Positions 15,631 to 23,505 are shown, counted from the first letter of the stretch. The stretch is 26,815 nt of DNA from an uncultured Caryophanales bacterium (GCA_947169395.1 CAMVPJ010000011.1:1-26815); one strand, 5' to 3'. Translations and numbers: made by a program. The notes: generated by a model not told the origin, from the sequence alone.

Positions 15631-16410
15631 ATGTATAAAGTTGGGGAGTATGTCACAAGAAAGAAATATAATAATGATATAATATTTAAGATAATTAGCA
15701 TTAATGATGATATATATTACTTAAAGGGTGTGAGTGTCAGGCTATATGCAGACAGTAATGAGGAAGATTTAGTTAAATGTGATATAGAAAGAGATTTAGA
15801 AGATAATAAAGAGTTTTTAGATAGAATTAAGGAATGTAGGTTAGAACGTGATGATTACTTTTATTTACCTGGTAAAATACTTCATATAGATGGAGATTCT
15901 GAATATTTAAATAGATGTTTAAAGTATTATAAAGATATTAATATTATGGCAAAGGGTGTAGTTATAAATGAAAAAGATATGCCTTTAAAAATTACTGAAC
16001 TATTAGAAACTTATAATCCAAATATATTAGTTATTACAGGACATGATGCTTACTATAAAAAGAAGGGTAATATTAATGATATCAATGCATATAAGAATAG
16101 TCTTAACTTTGTAAATACAGTAAGTATGGCAAGAAAGTATGAAAGTAGCCATCAAAAACTTATTATAATTGCGGGTGCTTGTCAATCCGATTATGAAGAT
16201 TTAATTAAAGCAGGCGCTAACTTTGCATCTAGTCCTAAAAGAATAAATATTCATGCATTAGATCCTGCTATTATCGCATCACGTATGAGTTTATCTGATA
16301 GTAATGTAGAGATTGATCTAAAAGATATAATTGAAAATACTAAGTATGGTGCATCTGGTATGGGAGGTATTATTACTAAAGGAACTATGTATAGAGGGTA
16401 TCCAAGATGA
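15631..16410 (+). CDS. yabG: Sporulation-associated protease YabG
   Basis: The 259-residue product matches YabG along its length: YFLPGKxLHIDGD-type segment at 77-90, ILVITGHDAYYKKKGNI at 132-148, AGACQSDYEDLIKAGANFAS at 181-200 and RINIHALDPA at 204-213. His138 and Cys184 are candidate catalytic residues; YabG of spore formers is a cysteine-type protease that trims spore coat and cortex-associated precursors. It is slightly shorter than Bacillus YabG. AGGTGAT lies before the ATG. It overlaps veg by four bases (ATGA), the conserved yabG-veg order of Bacillus. Confidence 0.93.
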   Translation: MYKVGEYVTRKKYNNDIIFKIISINDDIYYLKGVSVRLYADSNEEDLVKCDIERDLEDNKEFLDRIKECRLERDDYFYLPGKILHIDGDSEYLNRCLKYYKDINIMAKGVVINEKDMPLKITELLETYNPNILVITGHDAYYKKKGNINDINAYKNSLNFVNTVSMARKYESSHQKLIIIAGACQSDYEDLIKAGANFASSPKRINIHALDPAIIASRMSLSDSNVEIDLKDIIENTKYGASGMGGIITKGTMYRGYPR

Positions 16411-16616
16411 CAATATATGAAATTAAGAAGAAGTTAGGTAATAATATAGGTAAGGAAGTATCAATTAAATATAATTTAGGTAGAAATAAATATGAAGATT
16501 ATAAGGCAGTTATAAAAGAATTATATGATTATATCTTTATAGTAGATAGTGAGTATGGAGTAAAATCATTTAGTTATCGTGATATCATGACTAAAACTAT
16601 CCATATTGACTATTAG
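16407..16616 (+). CDS. veg: Veg family protein
   Basis: A 69-residue Veg protein. The IKKKLGNNIGKEVSIKYNLG start and the SFSYRDIMTKTIHIDY end match the family, which has a small beta-barrel-like fold. In B. subtilis, Veg stimulates biofilm matrix genes by interfering with SinR, but it is widely conserved where that circuit is absent. It is translationally coupled to yabG. Its last codons contain the -35 box of the tmRNA promoter. Confidence 0.88.
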   Translation: MTIYEIKKKLGNNIGKEVSIKYNLGRNKYEDYKAVIKELYDYIFIVDSEYGVKSFSYRDIMTKTIHIDY

Positions 16617-16634
16617 TGGATATTATGGTATAAT
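16606..16634 (+). promoter_or_regulatory. tmRNA promoter
   Basis: TTGACT (16606-16611) and TATAAT (16629-16634) are 17 bp apart, with a TGG directly before the -10 (extended -10). This is the strongest sigma-A promoter in the window and begins transcription next to the tmRNA 5' end. Confidence 0.85.
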
Positions 16635-16642
16635 TTCTTCAC

Positions 16643-17016
16643 GGGGTCGTCTAGTTTCGACGGGTATATATGAGTATAGATTGCAAGTCGAAGGTACTCG
16701 TTAAGTACAACCAAAAAATAACTGGAAACAGAATTAAAAATGCATTTGCTAAACTATTTAATACAAATAGTGTAGCTTTCGCCTAGTTAGTAATAGGTAT
16801 GCACTATCTATTATCTTTTCCTAAGAGATATTAGATGGTTCGATTATTTAGGATATATTATAGTAGAGTCTAGATACTGTAACGAATTTAAATAGACTTG
16901 AAATAAGTTAATTTGTTAATTTTTGTGGCTTATTTGACTTTATAAATTAACTAAACTTGTAGACGTTTATATGTTTATATATTCGGACAGGAGTGCAATT
17001 CTCCTCGACTCCACCA
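16643..17016 (+). ncRNA. ssrA: Transfer-messenger RNA (tmRNA)
   Basis: The 5' GGGGTCG (16643-16649) pairs with CGACTCC (17006-17012) with the G-U at the third pair that marks an alanyl acceptor, and ACCA is encoded at 17013-17016. GTCGTCTAGTTTCGACGGG at the 5' end and GGACAGGAGTGCAATTCTCC at the 3' end are the tRNA-like hallmarks. After AAATAACT the tag frame starts at 16724 and runs 20 codons to a TAG at 16784-16786. It begins GNRIKN and ends NSVAFA. The tag is longer than the Bacillus one and ends in AFA instead of LAA. Total length is 374 nt, a normal one-piece tmRNA that rescues stalled ribosomes with SmpB. Confidence 0.98.
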
Positions 17017-17028
17017 AATAGTAATTAT

Positions 17029-17055
17029 CCCTTGTGTACCAAGGGTTTTCTTTTT
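17029..17055 (+). terminator. tmRNA intrinsic terminator
   Basis: CCCTTG (17029-17034) pairs with CAAGGG (17040-17045) around TGTAC, followed by TTTTCTTTTT. Confidence 0.9.
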
Positions 17056-17063
17056 GTGTAAAT

Positions 17064-17086
17064 AAAAAAGGAAACATATTGTTTCC
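17064..17086 (-). terminator. Terminator of the HipA-like gene
   Basis: On the minus strand GGAAAC (17086-17081) pairs with GTTTCC (17075-17070) around five bases, followed by TTTTTT at 17069-17064. It lies just after the gene's stop at 17095. Confidence 0.85.
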
Positions 17087-17094
17087 AAGTAGAC

Positions 17095-18255
17095 TTATTC
17101 TTCTGAAGATAAGATATTTATGTATTCTCTTGCTCTTAATTGAATAAACTTTTCTAGTTTTGTTAAACGATTTTCTGGAAGATTGATTTTATCATCTCTT
17201 TTAAATTTAAATGTTAATAGTTTTCTTAAATCTGCAATCTGTTCTTTATTGCAATATTCCTTAATTATTGCCTCGTATGATGCGTTATAATATGAGTATT
17301 TATATTCATTGCTATTAATAAGTTCATCAAAAGCTTGATCACTTTCAAAGTCATCTGGTAATGCTTTAGATAAAAGTGATTCTCCATTATCAAAAATAGG
17401 CGCAAGAGAAATATATTCTCCGCTATCATTGTTTCTTAGTAGACCAAAATTTCCAAAATGTCTATCTTGATTAGCAGTTATGGCATCAAATAATAATAGG
17501 TTAGATAAATCTTTTTGAAACCCTAGTTCTTTTATATAATTAAATACATTTTTAATACCACCAGATTTAACAATTAAACCTATTGGTACAAACGATATTT
17601 CTTTAGATGTAAATAAAGGACATATTGATACTACTTGATCTTTCCAAACGTCTAAACTATATTTTACATGATTGTATCCAAGAGTGTCTGCTACTTGTGA
17701 TGCATAATATTCACTATAAGGTTCCATTCCTGTGTTTATTGCTCCTAAGTAGTTTGTTGACCCTTTGTATAAAAGAACATCATTATTAATTCTTCTCCAT
17801 GTTTTTGGTAACATTCCATTAGTACTTAATTCTGGAGAACTAAATAATCCTTTTACTTTTGATGAATAGCCTGTAAAAGCAACTAATGATAAAACATCAG
17901 AAAACTCATTATCAAATAAATTATATTTATCAAAATCTAGATTTTCATCTTGTACAATCCAGTAATCATCAGTTAGTGATAATCCTTTTGATACATCAAT
18001 AACTCCTTTTTTATCATTTAGTGTTAAATTATAGGACCTAAGAATATCCTCAACAAATGCTCTATTTTTAGGAATAATTCTAGAATTGATGAAACTTATT
18101 ATTGTATCTTGATTTACTTCATCTTGAAGTTGTGGTGGATAAATTTGATAGTTATCATCAATTATTTCAATATCAGAAATCTCTAAACCAATATTTTGTT
18201 CCATCAAAAATGATAATAATGTCTTATTTTTTAGTTTTATAAAATACTTATTCAT
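17095..18255 (-). CDS. HipA-like Ser/Thr kinase domain protein
   Basis: A 386-residue HipA-family protein. Counted from the ATG at 18255, the catalytic loop NQDRHFGNFGLL begins at residue 262 and the metal-binding DNG lies at 289-291. LLYK around 161-164 may carry the ATP-binding lysine. HipA kinases phosphorylate translation factors such as glutamyl-tRNA synthetase in HipBA toxin-antitoxin pairs. No HipB-type helix-turn-helix gene is adjacent, so this may be a solitary HipA-like kinase of the Gram-positive type. The ATG at 18255 is preferred over an upstream TTG because AAAGGCG is better placed for it. It has its own promoter and terminator. Confidence 0.85.
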   Translation of the reverse strand: MNKYFIKLKNKTLLSFLMEQNIGLEISDIEIIDDNYQIYPPQLQDEVNQDTIISFINSRIIPKNRAFVEDILRSYNLTLNDKKGVIDVSKGLSLTDDYWIVQDENLDFDKYNLFDNEFSDVLSLVAFTGYSSKVKGLFSSPELSTNGMLPKTWRRINNDVLLYKGSTNYLGAINTGMEPYSEYYASQVADTLGYNHVKYSLDVWKDQVVSICPLFTSKEISFVPIGLIVKSGGIKNVFNYIKELGFQKDLSNLLLFDAITANQDRHFGNFGLLRNNDSGEYISLAPIFDNGESLLSKALPDDFESDQAFDELINSNEYKYSYYNASYEAIIKEYCNKEQIADLRKLLTFKFKRDDKINLPENRLTKLEKFIQLRAREYINILSSEE

Positions 18256-18282
18256 ATTAAACAACGCCTTTCTCTATAAAGT

Positions 18283-18291
18283 ATTATATCA
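18283..18291 (-). promoter_or_regulatory. Extended -10 promoter of the HipA-like gene
   Basis: On the minus strand TGATATAAT is an extended -10 (TGnTATAAT). The -35 region is poor. No palindromic HipB-like operator was seen around it. Confidence 0.5.
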
Positions 18292-18362
18292 TATATTGTA
18301 TATTTTGATAGAGTTTTCTTTATCTTTATGATACAATTAATTTGAAATGGAGGATAAGTATT

Positions 18363-19205
18363 ATGAATTATGTAAAGTTAAATAATGGAGTAAAAATGCC
18401 TAATGTAGGTATTGGTACGTTTATGTTACAACCAAATGATGCAGAGTTTAGTGTTTGTGAGGCATTAAAGATAGGTTATAGATTAATTGATACAGCTAAT
18501 GCTTATGTAAATGAAAGAGCAGTAGGTAGAGGTATTAAAGAATCAGGTGTACCTAGAGAAGAGATATTTGTATCAACTAAGTTATGGCCATCTGAGTATG
18601 AAAATGAGTTTGCGATAGATGAAACTCTAGAAAGATTAGGTCTTGATTATATAGATTTATTATTCTTACATCAACCATGTGGTAATTATAAAAAAGGATA
18701 TGCACAATTAGTTCGTGCTTATAAAGAAGGTAAGATTAAATCTATTGGTTTATCTAATTTTGAAGGTAAATATTTAGATGAAATACTAAATACTTATGGT
18801 ATTATTCCTCAAGTTATGCAAGTAGAATGTCACCCTTATTATGAGCAAGATGATTTAAGAAAAATAACTGATAGTAAGGATATTAAAATTATGTGTTGGT
18901 ATCCATTAGGTCATGGAGATAATTCTTTAATTAGTGAGAATATATTTACTGAATTAGCTAGCAAATATAATAAGACTAATGCCCAAATAATACTTAAGTG
19001 GCATATCCAAATGGGATTTATAGTAATACCTGGTTCTAAGAATGTAGAACATATTAAAGATAATTTTGACTTATTTGATTTTGAATTAACTACCGATGAG
19101 ATGAAGGAAATATCTAAATTAAATAAAGGTATTAGATATTATAATGGAACTGAAGAACAACTAGAAGGGTTTGCTAAATGGCAACCACAATATGAAAGTG
19201 AATAA
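18363..19205 (+). CDS. Aldo/keto reductase
   Basis: A 280-residue NAD(P)H-dependent aldo/keto reductase with a TIM-barrel fold. The catalytic tetrad is complete: Asp43 (LIDTANAY), Tyr48, Lys73 (STKLWP) and His103 (LHQP). The nucleotide-binding segment near the C-terminus (VIPGSKNVEHIKDNFDLFDF) is typical. Homologues reduce small aldehydes and ketones; the substrate is unknown. The ATG at 18363 is chosen because GGAGG at 18349-18353 fits it. It starts a run of closely spaced redox genes (to 20713) with gaps under 16 bp. Confidence 0.92.
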   Translation: MNYVKLNNGVKMPNVGIGTFMLQPNDAEFSVCEALKIGYRLIDTANAYVNERAVGRGIKESGVPREEIFVSTKLWPSEYENEFAIDETLERLGLDYIDLLFLHQPCGNYKKGYAQLVRAYKEGKIKSIGLSNFEGKYLDEILNTYGIIPQVMQVECHPYYEQDDLRKITDSKDIKIMCWYPLGHGDNSLISENIFTELASKYNKTNAQIILKWHIQMGFIVIPGSKNVEHIKDNFDLFDFELTTDEMKEISKLNKGIRYYNGTEEQLEGFAKWQPQYESE

Positions 19206-19220
19206 TTAGGTTGTGATTTT

Positions 19221-19412
19221 ATGAAAGATATCGATATTGATTTATTAAGACAAGATTTAATTGATTATTTTACATCAGCTATGTTTATGGTATCTCCAGT
19301 TGCTTTAGTGGATTTAACTGAAGTAGAGAATGCAAGTGATGATAAGATAATTAAAATTGCATTAGATAATGGATTTGATTTAAATAAATATATAGATGAT
19401 TTTATTAAATAA
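19221..19412 (+). CDS. Small acidic protein, unrecognised
   Basis: A 63-residue protein, acidic and probably helical (MKDIDIDLLRQDLIDYFTSA; then SPVALVDLTEVENASDDKII), with no cysteines or membrane segment. It starts 16 bp after the aldo/keto reductase and ends 9 bp before a flavodoxin gene, with a weak RBS (AGGTTGTGAT). Its position suggests an accessory part of the redox operon, but I do not recognise the family. Confidence 0.7.
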   Translation: MKDIDIDLLRQDLIDYFTSAMFMVSPVALVDLTEVENASDDKIIKIALDNGFDLNKYIDDFIK

Positions 19413-19420
19413 GGAGGAAT

Positions 19421-19924
19421 ATGAAAAGTTTAGTAATTTATTTTAGTAGAGCAGATGAGAATTATTTTGGTGGAGAAATGAGATATGTTGATAAAGGTAA
19501 TACTGAGGTTATAGCTGAGTATATCAAAGATATAACTGGAGCAGATTTGTTTAAAGTAGAACCTAGTATTCCATATTCAATGAATTATATGGAGTGTATC
19601 GAAGAAGCTAAAGTTAGAACAAAAACACATAATGCACCTATTAAAGAAAGTATTAAAGATATATCTAGTTATGATGTTATATACATAGGTTCACCAATAT
19701 ATTGGGGAGGTATGCCAGAAGAGTTATTTACCGCATTATCTCCACTAGATTTTACTGGTAAAATAGTAAGGCCTTTTACAACACACGAAGGTTCAGGATT
19801 ATCTAGTGTACCAAGACAATTAGAAAGTATTTGTGTTGGTGCGAAAGTACTAGATGGTCTTGCTATTGTTGGATCACAAGTTAATAGTTCTAAAGGTATT
19901 GTTGGGGCTTGGATTAATGAGTGA
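19421..19924 (+). CDS. Flavodoxin-family protein
   Basis: A 167-residue flavodoxin-like protein. YFSRADENYFGG near the N-terminus stands where the FMN phosphate-binding loop lies, IGSPIYWGGMP at about 90-100 is the second FMN loop, and TTHEGSGLSSV at about 121-131 the third. It is probably an electron-transfer protein or a flavodoxin-type NAD(P)H reductase. AAGGAGG precedes the ATG. It overlaps the NTF2-like gene by eight bases, so these genes are co-transcribed. Confidence 0.88.
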   Translation: MKSLVIYFSRADENYFGGEMRYVDKGNTEVIAEYIKDITGADLFKVEPSIPYSMNYMECIEEAKVRTKTHNAPIKESIKDISSYDVIYIGSPIYWGGMPEELFTALSPLDFTGKIVRPFTTHEGSGLSSVPRQLESICVGAKVLDGLAIVGSQVNSSKGIVGAWINE

Positions 19925-20285
19925 TGAAGATGTAATTAAGAATATATATATCGAGTTAACACAAGCAAGTATTAATAAAGATATAGAAAAACTTAATGAA
20001 TTATTAAGTGATAAATATATACTAGTCCATATGACGGGTATGAATCAAACAAAAGATGATTATATAAATTCTGTTAAGAATGGTAGTCTTAAGTATTATG
20101 ATGCAGTACATGATAGTATTATAGTTAGTATTGATGGTAATAAGGCAAGTATAGTAGGAAAGAGTAAAGTACTTGCATCACCATTTGGAATGTCTAAATC
20201 ATGGTGGAGGTTAAAACAAAATATTATTTTAGAAAAAATAGATGGTAAGTGGTTAATAATTAAATCAGTTGCAACCACTTACTAG
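19917..20285 (+). CDS. NTF2-like (SnoaL/DUF4440-type) protein
   Basis: A 122-residue protein with the cystatin-like alpha+beta fold pattern of the NTF2 superfamily: an N-terminal helix (DVIKNIYIELTQASINKD), ILVHMTGMNQTKDDYINSVK, and a C-terminal strand pair (LEKIDGKWLIIKSVATTY). The ATG at 19917 overlaps the flavodoxin stop by eight bases, consistent with coupling. NTF2-like proteins may be enzymes, binding proteins or dimerisation modules; no catalytic set stands out here. Confidence 0.82.
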   Translation: MSDEDVIKNIYIELTQASINKDIEKLNELLSDKYILVHMTGMNQTKDDYINSVKNGSLKYYDAVHDSIIVSIDGNKASIVGKSKVLASPFGMSKSWWRLKQNIILEKIDGKWLIIKSVATTY

Positions 20286-20296
20286 AAAGGAGTTTT

Positions 20297-20713
20297 ATGG
20301 ATAATCACGGAGGAATATTCAAATTAGGAGAACCTAATACTAAATTTGCTAAATACTTTATTGGTAATAGTTACTTAAATCCATTAGTTGTTTTAGAAGA
20401 ATCAAAACTAAGTATGTTTAATGTAACATTTGAACCAGGTTGCAGAAATAATTGGCATATTCATCATGCTAAAAAAGGTGGTGGACAGATACTACTTTGT
20501 ATAGATGGTGAAGGTTGGTATCAAGAAGAAGGAAAACAAGCAAGAAGCTTAAAATCGGGTGATGTAGTAGTAATACCTGCAAATGTAAAGCATTGGCACG
20601 GTGCGAAGAAAGATTCTTGGTTTAGTCACATTGCAGTAGAAGTACCAGGTGATGATACATCTACAGAATGGTGTGAAGCAGTGACTAATGATATATATGA
20701 TAGTTTAAAGTAA
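20297..20713 (+). CDS. Cupin-domain protein
   Basis: A 138-residue single-domain cupin. The metal-binding motif 1 is WHIHHAKKGGGQ (His54, His56 or His57, Gln64) and motif 2 includes PANVKHWHGA (His99, His101). GEGWYQEEGKQARSLKSGDV is typical of the stress-linked carboxymuconolactone/cupin group often found beside aldo/keto reductases and flavodoxins. AAAGGAG precedes the ATG by a proper distance. It is the last gene of the redox run. Confidence 0.88.
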   Translation: MDNHGGIFKLGEPNTKFAKYFIGNSYLNPLVVLEESKLSMFNVTFEPGCRNNWHIHHAKKGGGQILLCIDGEGWYQEEGKQARSLKSGDVVVIPANVKHWHGAKKDSWFSHIAVEVPGDDTSTEWCEAVTNDIYDSLK

Positions 20714-20752
20714 AAATAATTAAGATGTTATAAGAAATGAGATTGGAGAGTA

Positions 20753-21166
20753 GTGATAATTAATAGTAAGAGTAGACATGCCATAATAGTTATTAAGAAT
20801 AATGAAAATAAGTATTTACAGTATTATGATGAGAGATGGGATAGTTACTTATTTTTAAACTGCAAATTACATGATAATAATGATGAAATAGTAAAAGAAT
20901 ATGTATCTAAACAACTTAATATAGATATAAATAAAATTACTTGTATTTATGTTGGCGAAAAAGTACATACTAAGTTTTCGGAAAGCGCAAAGAAAGAAAA
21001 GGATTATCAACACTATTTTTATGATGTTAAGATTGAAGGTATTGATTCTCTTTTTCTTGACACTACAAAATATCGTTGGTATAGTTATGATGAATTATTA
21101 AACGATGATAGAATAAAAAAAGTAAATAGTGATATTGTTGGATTTATAAAAGAATTTAATTTATGA
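20753..21166 (+). CDS. Nudix-fold-like protein lacking the Nudix box
   Basis: A 137-residue protein starting with GTG, preceded by GGAG. The pattern RHAIIVIKNNENKYLQYYD and a late YRWYSYDELLNDDRIK resemble the first strand and C-terminal part of Nudix hydrolases. The catalytic G-x5-E-x7-REUxEE helix is missing; the region reads CKLHDNNDEIVKEYVSKQL. It is therefore probably non-catalytic, or only superficially similar. It stands between the cupin and cation-efflux genes. Confidence 0.6.
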   Translation: MIINSKSRHAIIVIKNNENKYLQYYDERWDSYLFLNCKLHDNNDEIVKEYVSKQLNIDINKITCIYVGEKVHTKFSESAKKEKDYQHYFYDVKIEGIDSLFLDTTKYRWYSYDELLNDDRIKKVNSDIVGFIKEFNL

Positions 21167-21196
21167 GATATTACATAGATATAAAGTGGAGGTTCT

Positions 21197-22304
21197 ATGA
21201 ATAATCGTGAAAAAGTAGTAATTAAAACAAGTATAATAAGCATTTTAGCTAATATAGTTCTTGCCTTCTTTAAAGCATTTATAGGATTGCTAGCTAACTC
21301 TATTGCAATTATATCTGATGCAGTTAATAACTTAAGTGATGCCTTATCTAGTATTATAACGATAATAGGTACTAAGTTAGCGGAAGAAAGCCTAATAAAA
21401 ACATCCTTATGGATATGGAAGAATAGAGTATATGACATCTTTAGTAGTATCTGCAATAGTTTTATATGCAGGTGTTACTGCGTTAGTTGAATCTATTAAA
21501 AAGATAATTCATCCGGAAGCATCTGATTATAGTACTATTACACTAATCATATTAATTGCCTGTATTATAGTTAAGTTTATACTTGGCGTATATGTTAAGA
21601 AAAAAGGTAGATGCGTTAATTCTGATGCACTTGTTGCAAGTGGAACTGATGCGTTTAATGATGCAATTTTATCTATTTCGGTTTTAGCATCGGCAATCGT
21701 GTATATGTTATTTAATATAAGTTTAGAAGCATATGTTGGCGTATTATTATCCTTAGTAATAATTAAATCTGGTATAGAATTAATTAAAGAATCAGTAGAT
21801 AATATGCTTGGTGTTAGAGTAGAATCTTCATTATCTAGACAAATAAAAAAAGATGTAGCAAGCGTGGAAGGAGTAGAAGGTGCATTTGATTTAGTATTAA
21901 ATGATTATGGTCCAGATAAGTATTTAGGTTCAATTCATATTGAAGTAAAAGACACATTAACAGTATCAGAAGTAGATAAGATATCAAGACTTATTACTAA
22001 AAAAATAATAGATAAGTATGGAGTAATATTACATACTGTTGGAATATATTCAGTAAATACTAAAGATAAAAATGCTATTAAAGTTAAGAAAGATATTAAA
22101 GATATTGTGTTTTCTAATGCTGGTGTTAAAGAGATGCATGGATTCTATATAGATGATGTAGACAAATCAATTAGTTTTGATATAATAATCGACTTTAATA
22201 CAAAGAATGTAGAAGAAGTATATGCTAAAATATATGATGAAGTAAAAGCTAAATATAAAGATTATAAATTATCAATTACACTAGATGTAGATATTAGTGA
22301 TTAA
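21197..22304 (+). pseudogene. Cation diffusion facilitator with frameshift
   Basis: Two frames together encode one cation diffusion facilitator (Zn/Mn/Fe exporter). The first (from ATG 21197) gives NREKVVIKTSIISILANIVL and ISDAVNNLSDALSSIITIIG with the metal-site N/D residues, then derails at about 21387. The second, readable from about 21400, resumes with HPYGYGRIEYMTSLVVSAIV and continues through SDALVASGTDAFNDA and a C-terminal cytosolic domain to 22304. The conserved K-P-N-K-K-H-P is recovered if one A is added to the A-run at 21387-21389 and one to that at 21397-21401, a net change of two bases that matches the frames. It may be a decayed gene, phase-variable or misassembled. GGAGG precedes the start. 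Confidence 0.88.
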
Positions 22305-22362
22305 AAGTATTGAAAAGTAATTATATTTATGATATTCTTAAGTCAGGAAAGGAAGTGATGGT

Positions 22363-23091
22363 ATGGCTACACCATATCAAAATATTGCAAAGAGTGCATT
22401 AATAAACTGGAATGGACTTAGCGTAGAAGAAGCAGAAAAAAAGATTCAAACAGAAACAGTTCAAGAACTTGAACAACAAGTTTATGCAATGGGGTCAATA
22501 AAGTATGCAGTAGTTGGAATTGGAAAACAACTTAATTTAAGTGAAGAGGAAGCAGTAAGTTTATTTGATGCAGCAGTAAATGGACCTGAAAATGCAGAAA
22601 TTTTTGCTGTTGTAACTGAAAAAGCTAAAGGACTCACAGATCAACAAAAGTTAGGAGTATTATCTACTATCCATGATGGTTGGGTGGTTGATAATTCCAG
22701 TGAAAAAACATTTAATAAAAAAGTTTCTAGAAATCAATTAAGACAATATGTTCCACTTGAATTAATCGGATGGAATGAAGTAAAAAGTGATTTATTATTC
22801 TTAAATCCCATTTTAGCAGCTATTGGTGTTAATGTTGATGAACAATCTTTAGAAAATGAATATCATAGCATGGTAGCTAGTTATTTAGAAGAAAAAGAGA
22901 TTAATAGTCCTGATGATTTAACTGCATTAGTTAATCAAGGCGGGAATTATTACCCTGCATTACCTGCTCATTTAGCTGAAAGATTAGCTCCAATGAGTGA
23001 AATTGTTTCCAGTCAAATGATTGAAAATTGGGATGCTAAAGATCCAGAAACTGCAGCAATTTTTAATGAGCGACAAAGAACTCGTCATTAG
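22363..23091 (+). CDS. Unrecognised protein of distinct composition
   Basis: A 242-residue soluble protein that I do not recognise. It starts MATPYQNIAKSALINWNGLS after AGGAAAGGAAG. Residues 1-60 and 60-125 look helical, with Glu/Gln-rich stretches (EEAEKKIQTETVQELEQQ; NLSEEEAVSLFDAAV). Around 100-140 comes IHDGWVVDNSSEKTFNKK and then RQYVPLELIGWNEVKSDL; near the C-terminus is NYYPALPAHLAERLAPMSEI. Codon use is less AT-extreme (GCA, CCT, GGA, GGC) than in its neighbours, suggesting recent acquisition. A long hairpin plus T-run follows. Confidence 0.85.
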   Translation: MATPYQNIAKSALINWNGLSVEEAEKKIQTETVQELEQQVYAMGSIKYAVVGIGKQLNLSEEEAVSLFDAAVNGPENAEIFAVVTEKAKGLTDQQKLGVLSTIHDGWVVDNSSEKTFNKKVSRNQLRQYVPLELIGWNEVKSDLLFLNPILAAIGVNVDEQSLENEYHSMVASYLEEKEINSPDDLTALVNQGGNYYPALPAHLAERLAPMSEIVSSQMIENWDAKDPETAAIFNERQRTRH

Positions 23092-23107
23092 AATAATTAT
23101 GATAAGT

Positions 23108-23154
23108 GATATCAAGGCTTTGATAATATAAAATCTGGGCAATGATATCTTTTT
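23108..23154 (+). terminator. Probable terminator after the orphan gene
   Basis: GATATCA (23108-23114) pairs with TGATATC (23143-23149), enclosing a 28-nt loop with minor pairing, followed by TTTTT. The loop is long, so confidence is moderate. Confidence 0.55.
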
Positions 23155-23350
23155 ATTTATTCTATACTGAACAAAGTGGTTAGTTTTTCTTTATATGTAA
23201 TTAGAACAAATTGCGAGTTGCAATTTCAATTTACTCCAACTTATAATACGATGATTGTGGAGAAGATAATGTGGTTAAATATATTGAAAGAAGTATAGAA
23301 AGCAAATTAAATGAACTTAAAGGACATTTTCTTGCTATCTTAGTAACTGG

Positions 23351-23398
23351 TTCTACTGATAATACTTTTTTTATTTATCAAAAGTATTATCAGTAGAA
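23351..23398. repeat. Perfect 19-bp inverted repeat
   Basis: TTCTACTGATAATACTTTT (23351-23369) is the exact reverse complement of 23380-23398, with a 10-nt spacer. Both arms encode the GSTDNT/FSTDNT stretch of a family-2 glycosyltransferase motif in opposite orientations, so it looks like a fold-back or template-switch inversion and not a regulatory terminator. Confidence 0.85.
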
Positions 23399-23505
23399 AA
23401 AGTATCTAAAACATAAATATCATCAGCTTCTTTCATAGAATTATACCATCTATCTACAAATGCTTCTTCATTTTTACATATTGCATAAATACAAACTTTA
23501 TACAT
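23371..23505 (-). pseudogene. Truncated family-2 glycosyltransferase N-terminus
   Basis: A 44-residue ORF reads MYKVCIYAICKNEEAFVDRW, then SMKEADDIYVLDTFSTDNTF, the hallmark start of GT-A glycosyltransferases (IxKNEExFVxRW, then xVLDTGSTDNT). It stops directly after this motif, in the loop of the inverted repeat, so only the nucleotide-binding entry remains. GGTGATG precedes the ATG. In this copy the usual Gly is Phe (DTFSTDN). It is clearly a remnant. Confidence 0.75.

Noticed and set aside
18265..18362. HipB operator
   Set aside because: No convincing palindrome was found between the HipA-like and reductase genes.
23247..23396. Short plus-strand open stretch as a gene
   Set aside because: About 49 codons, no ATG, no family, and its end lies in the inverted repeat; mentioned only as part of the decayed segment.
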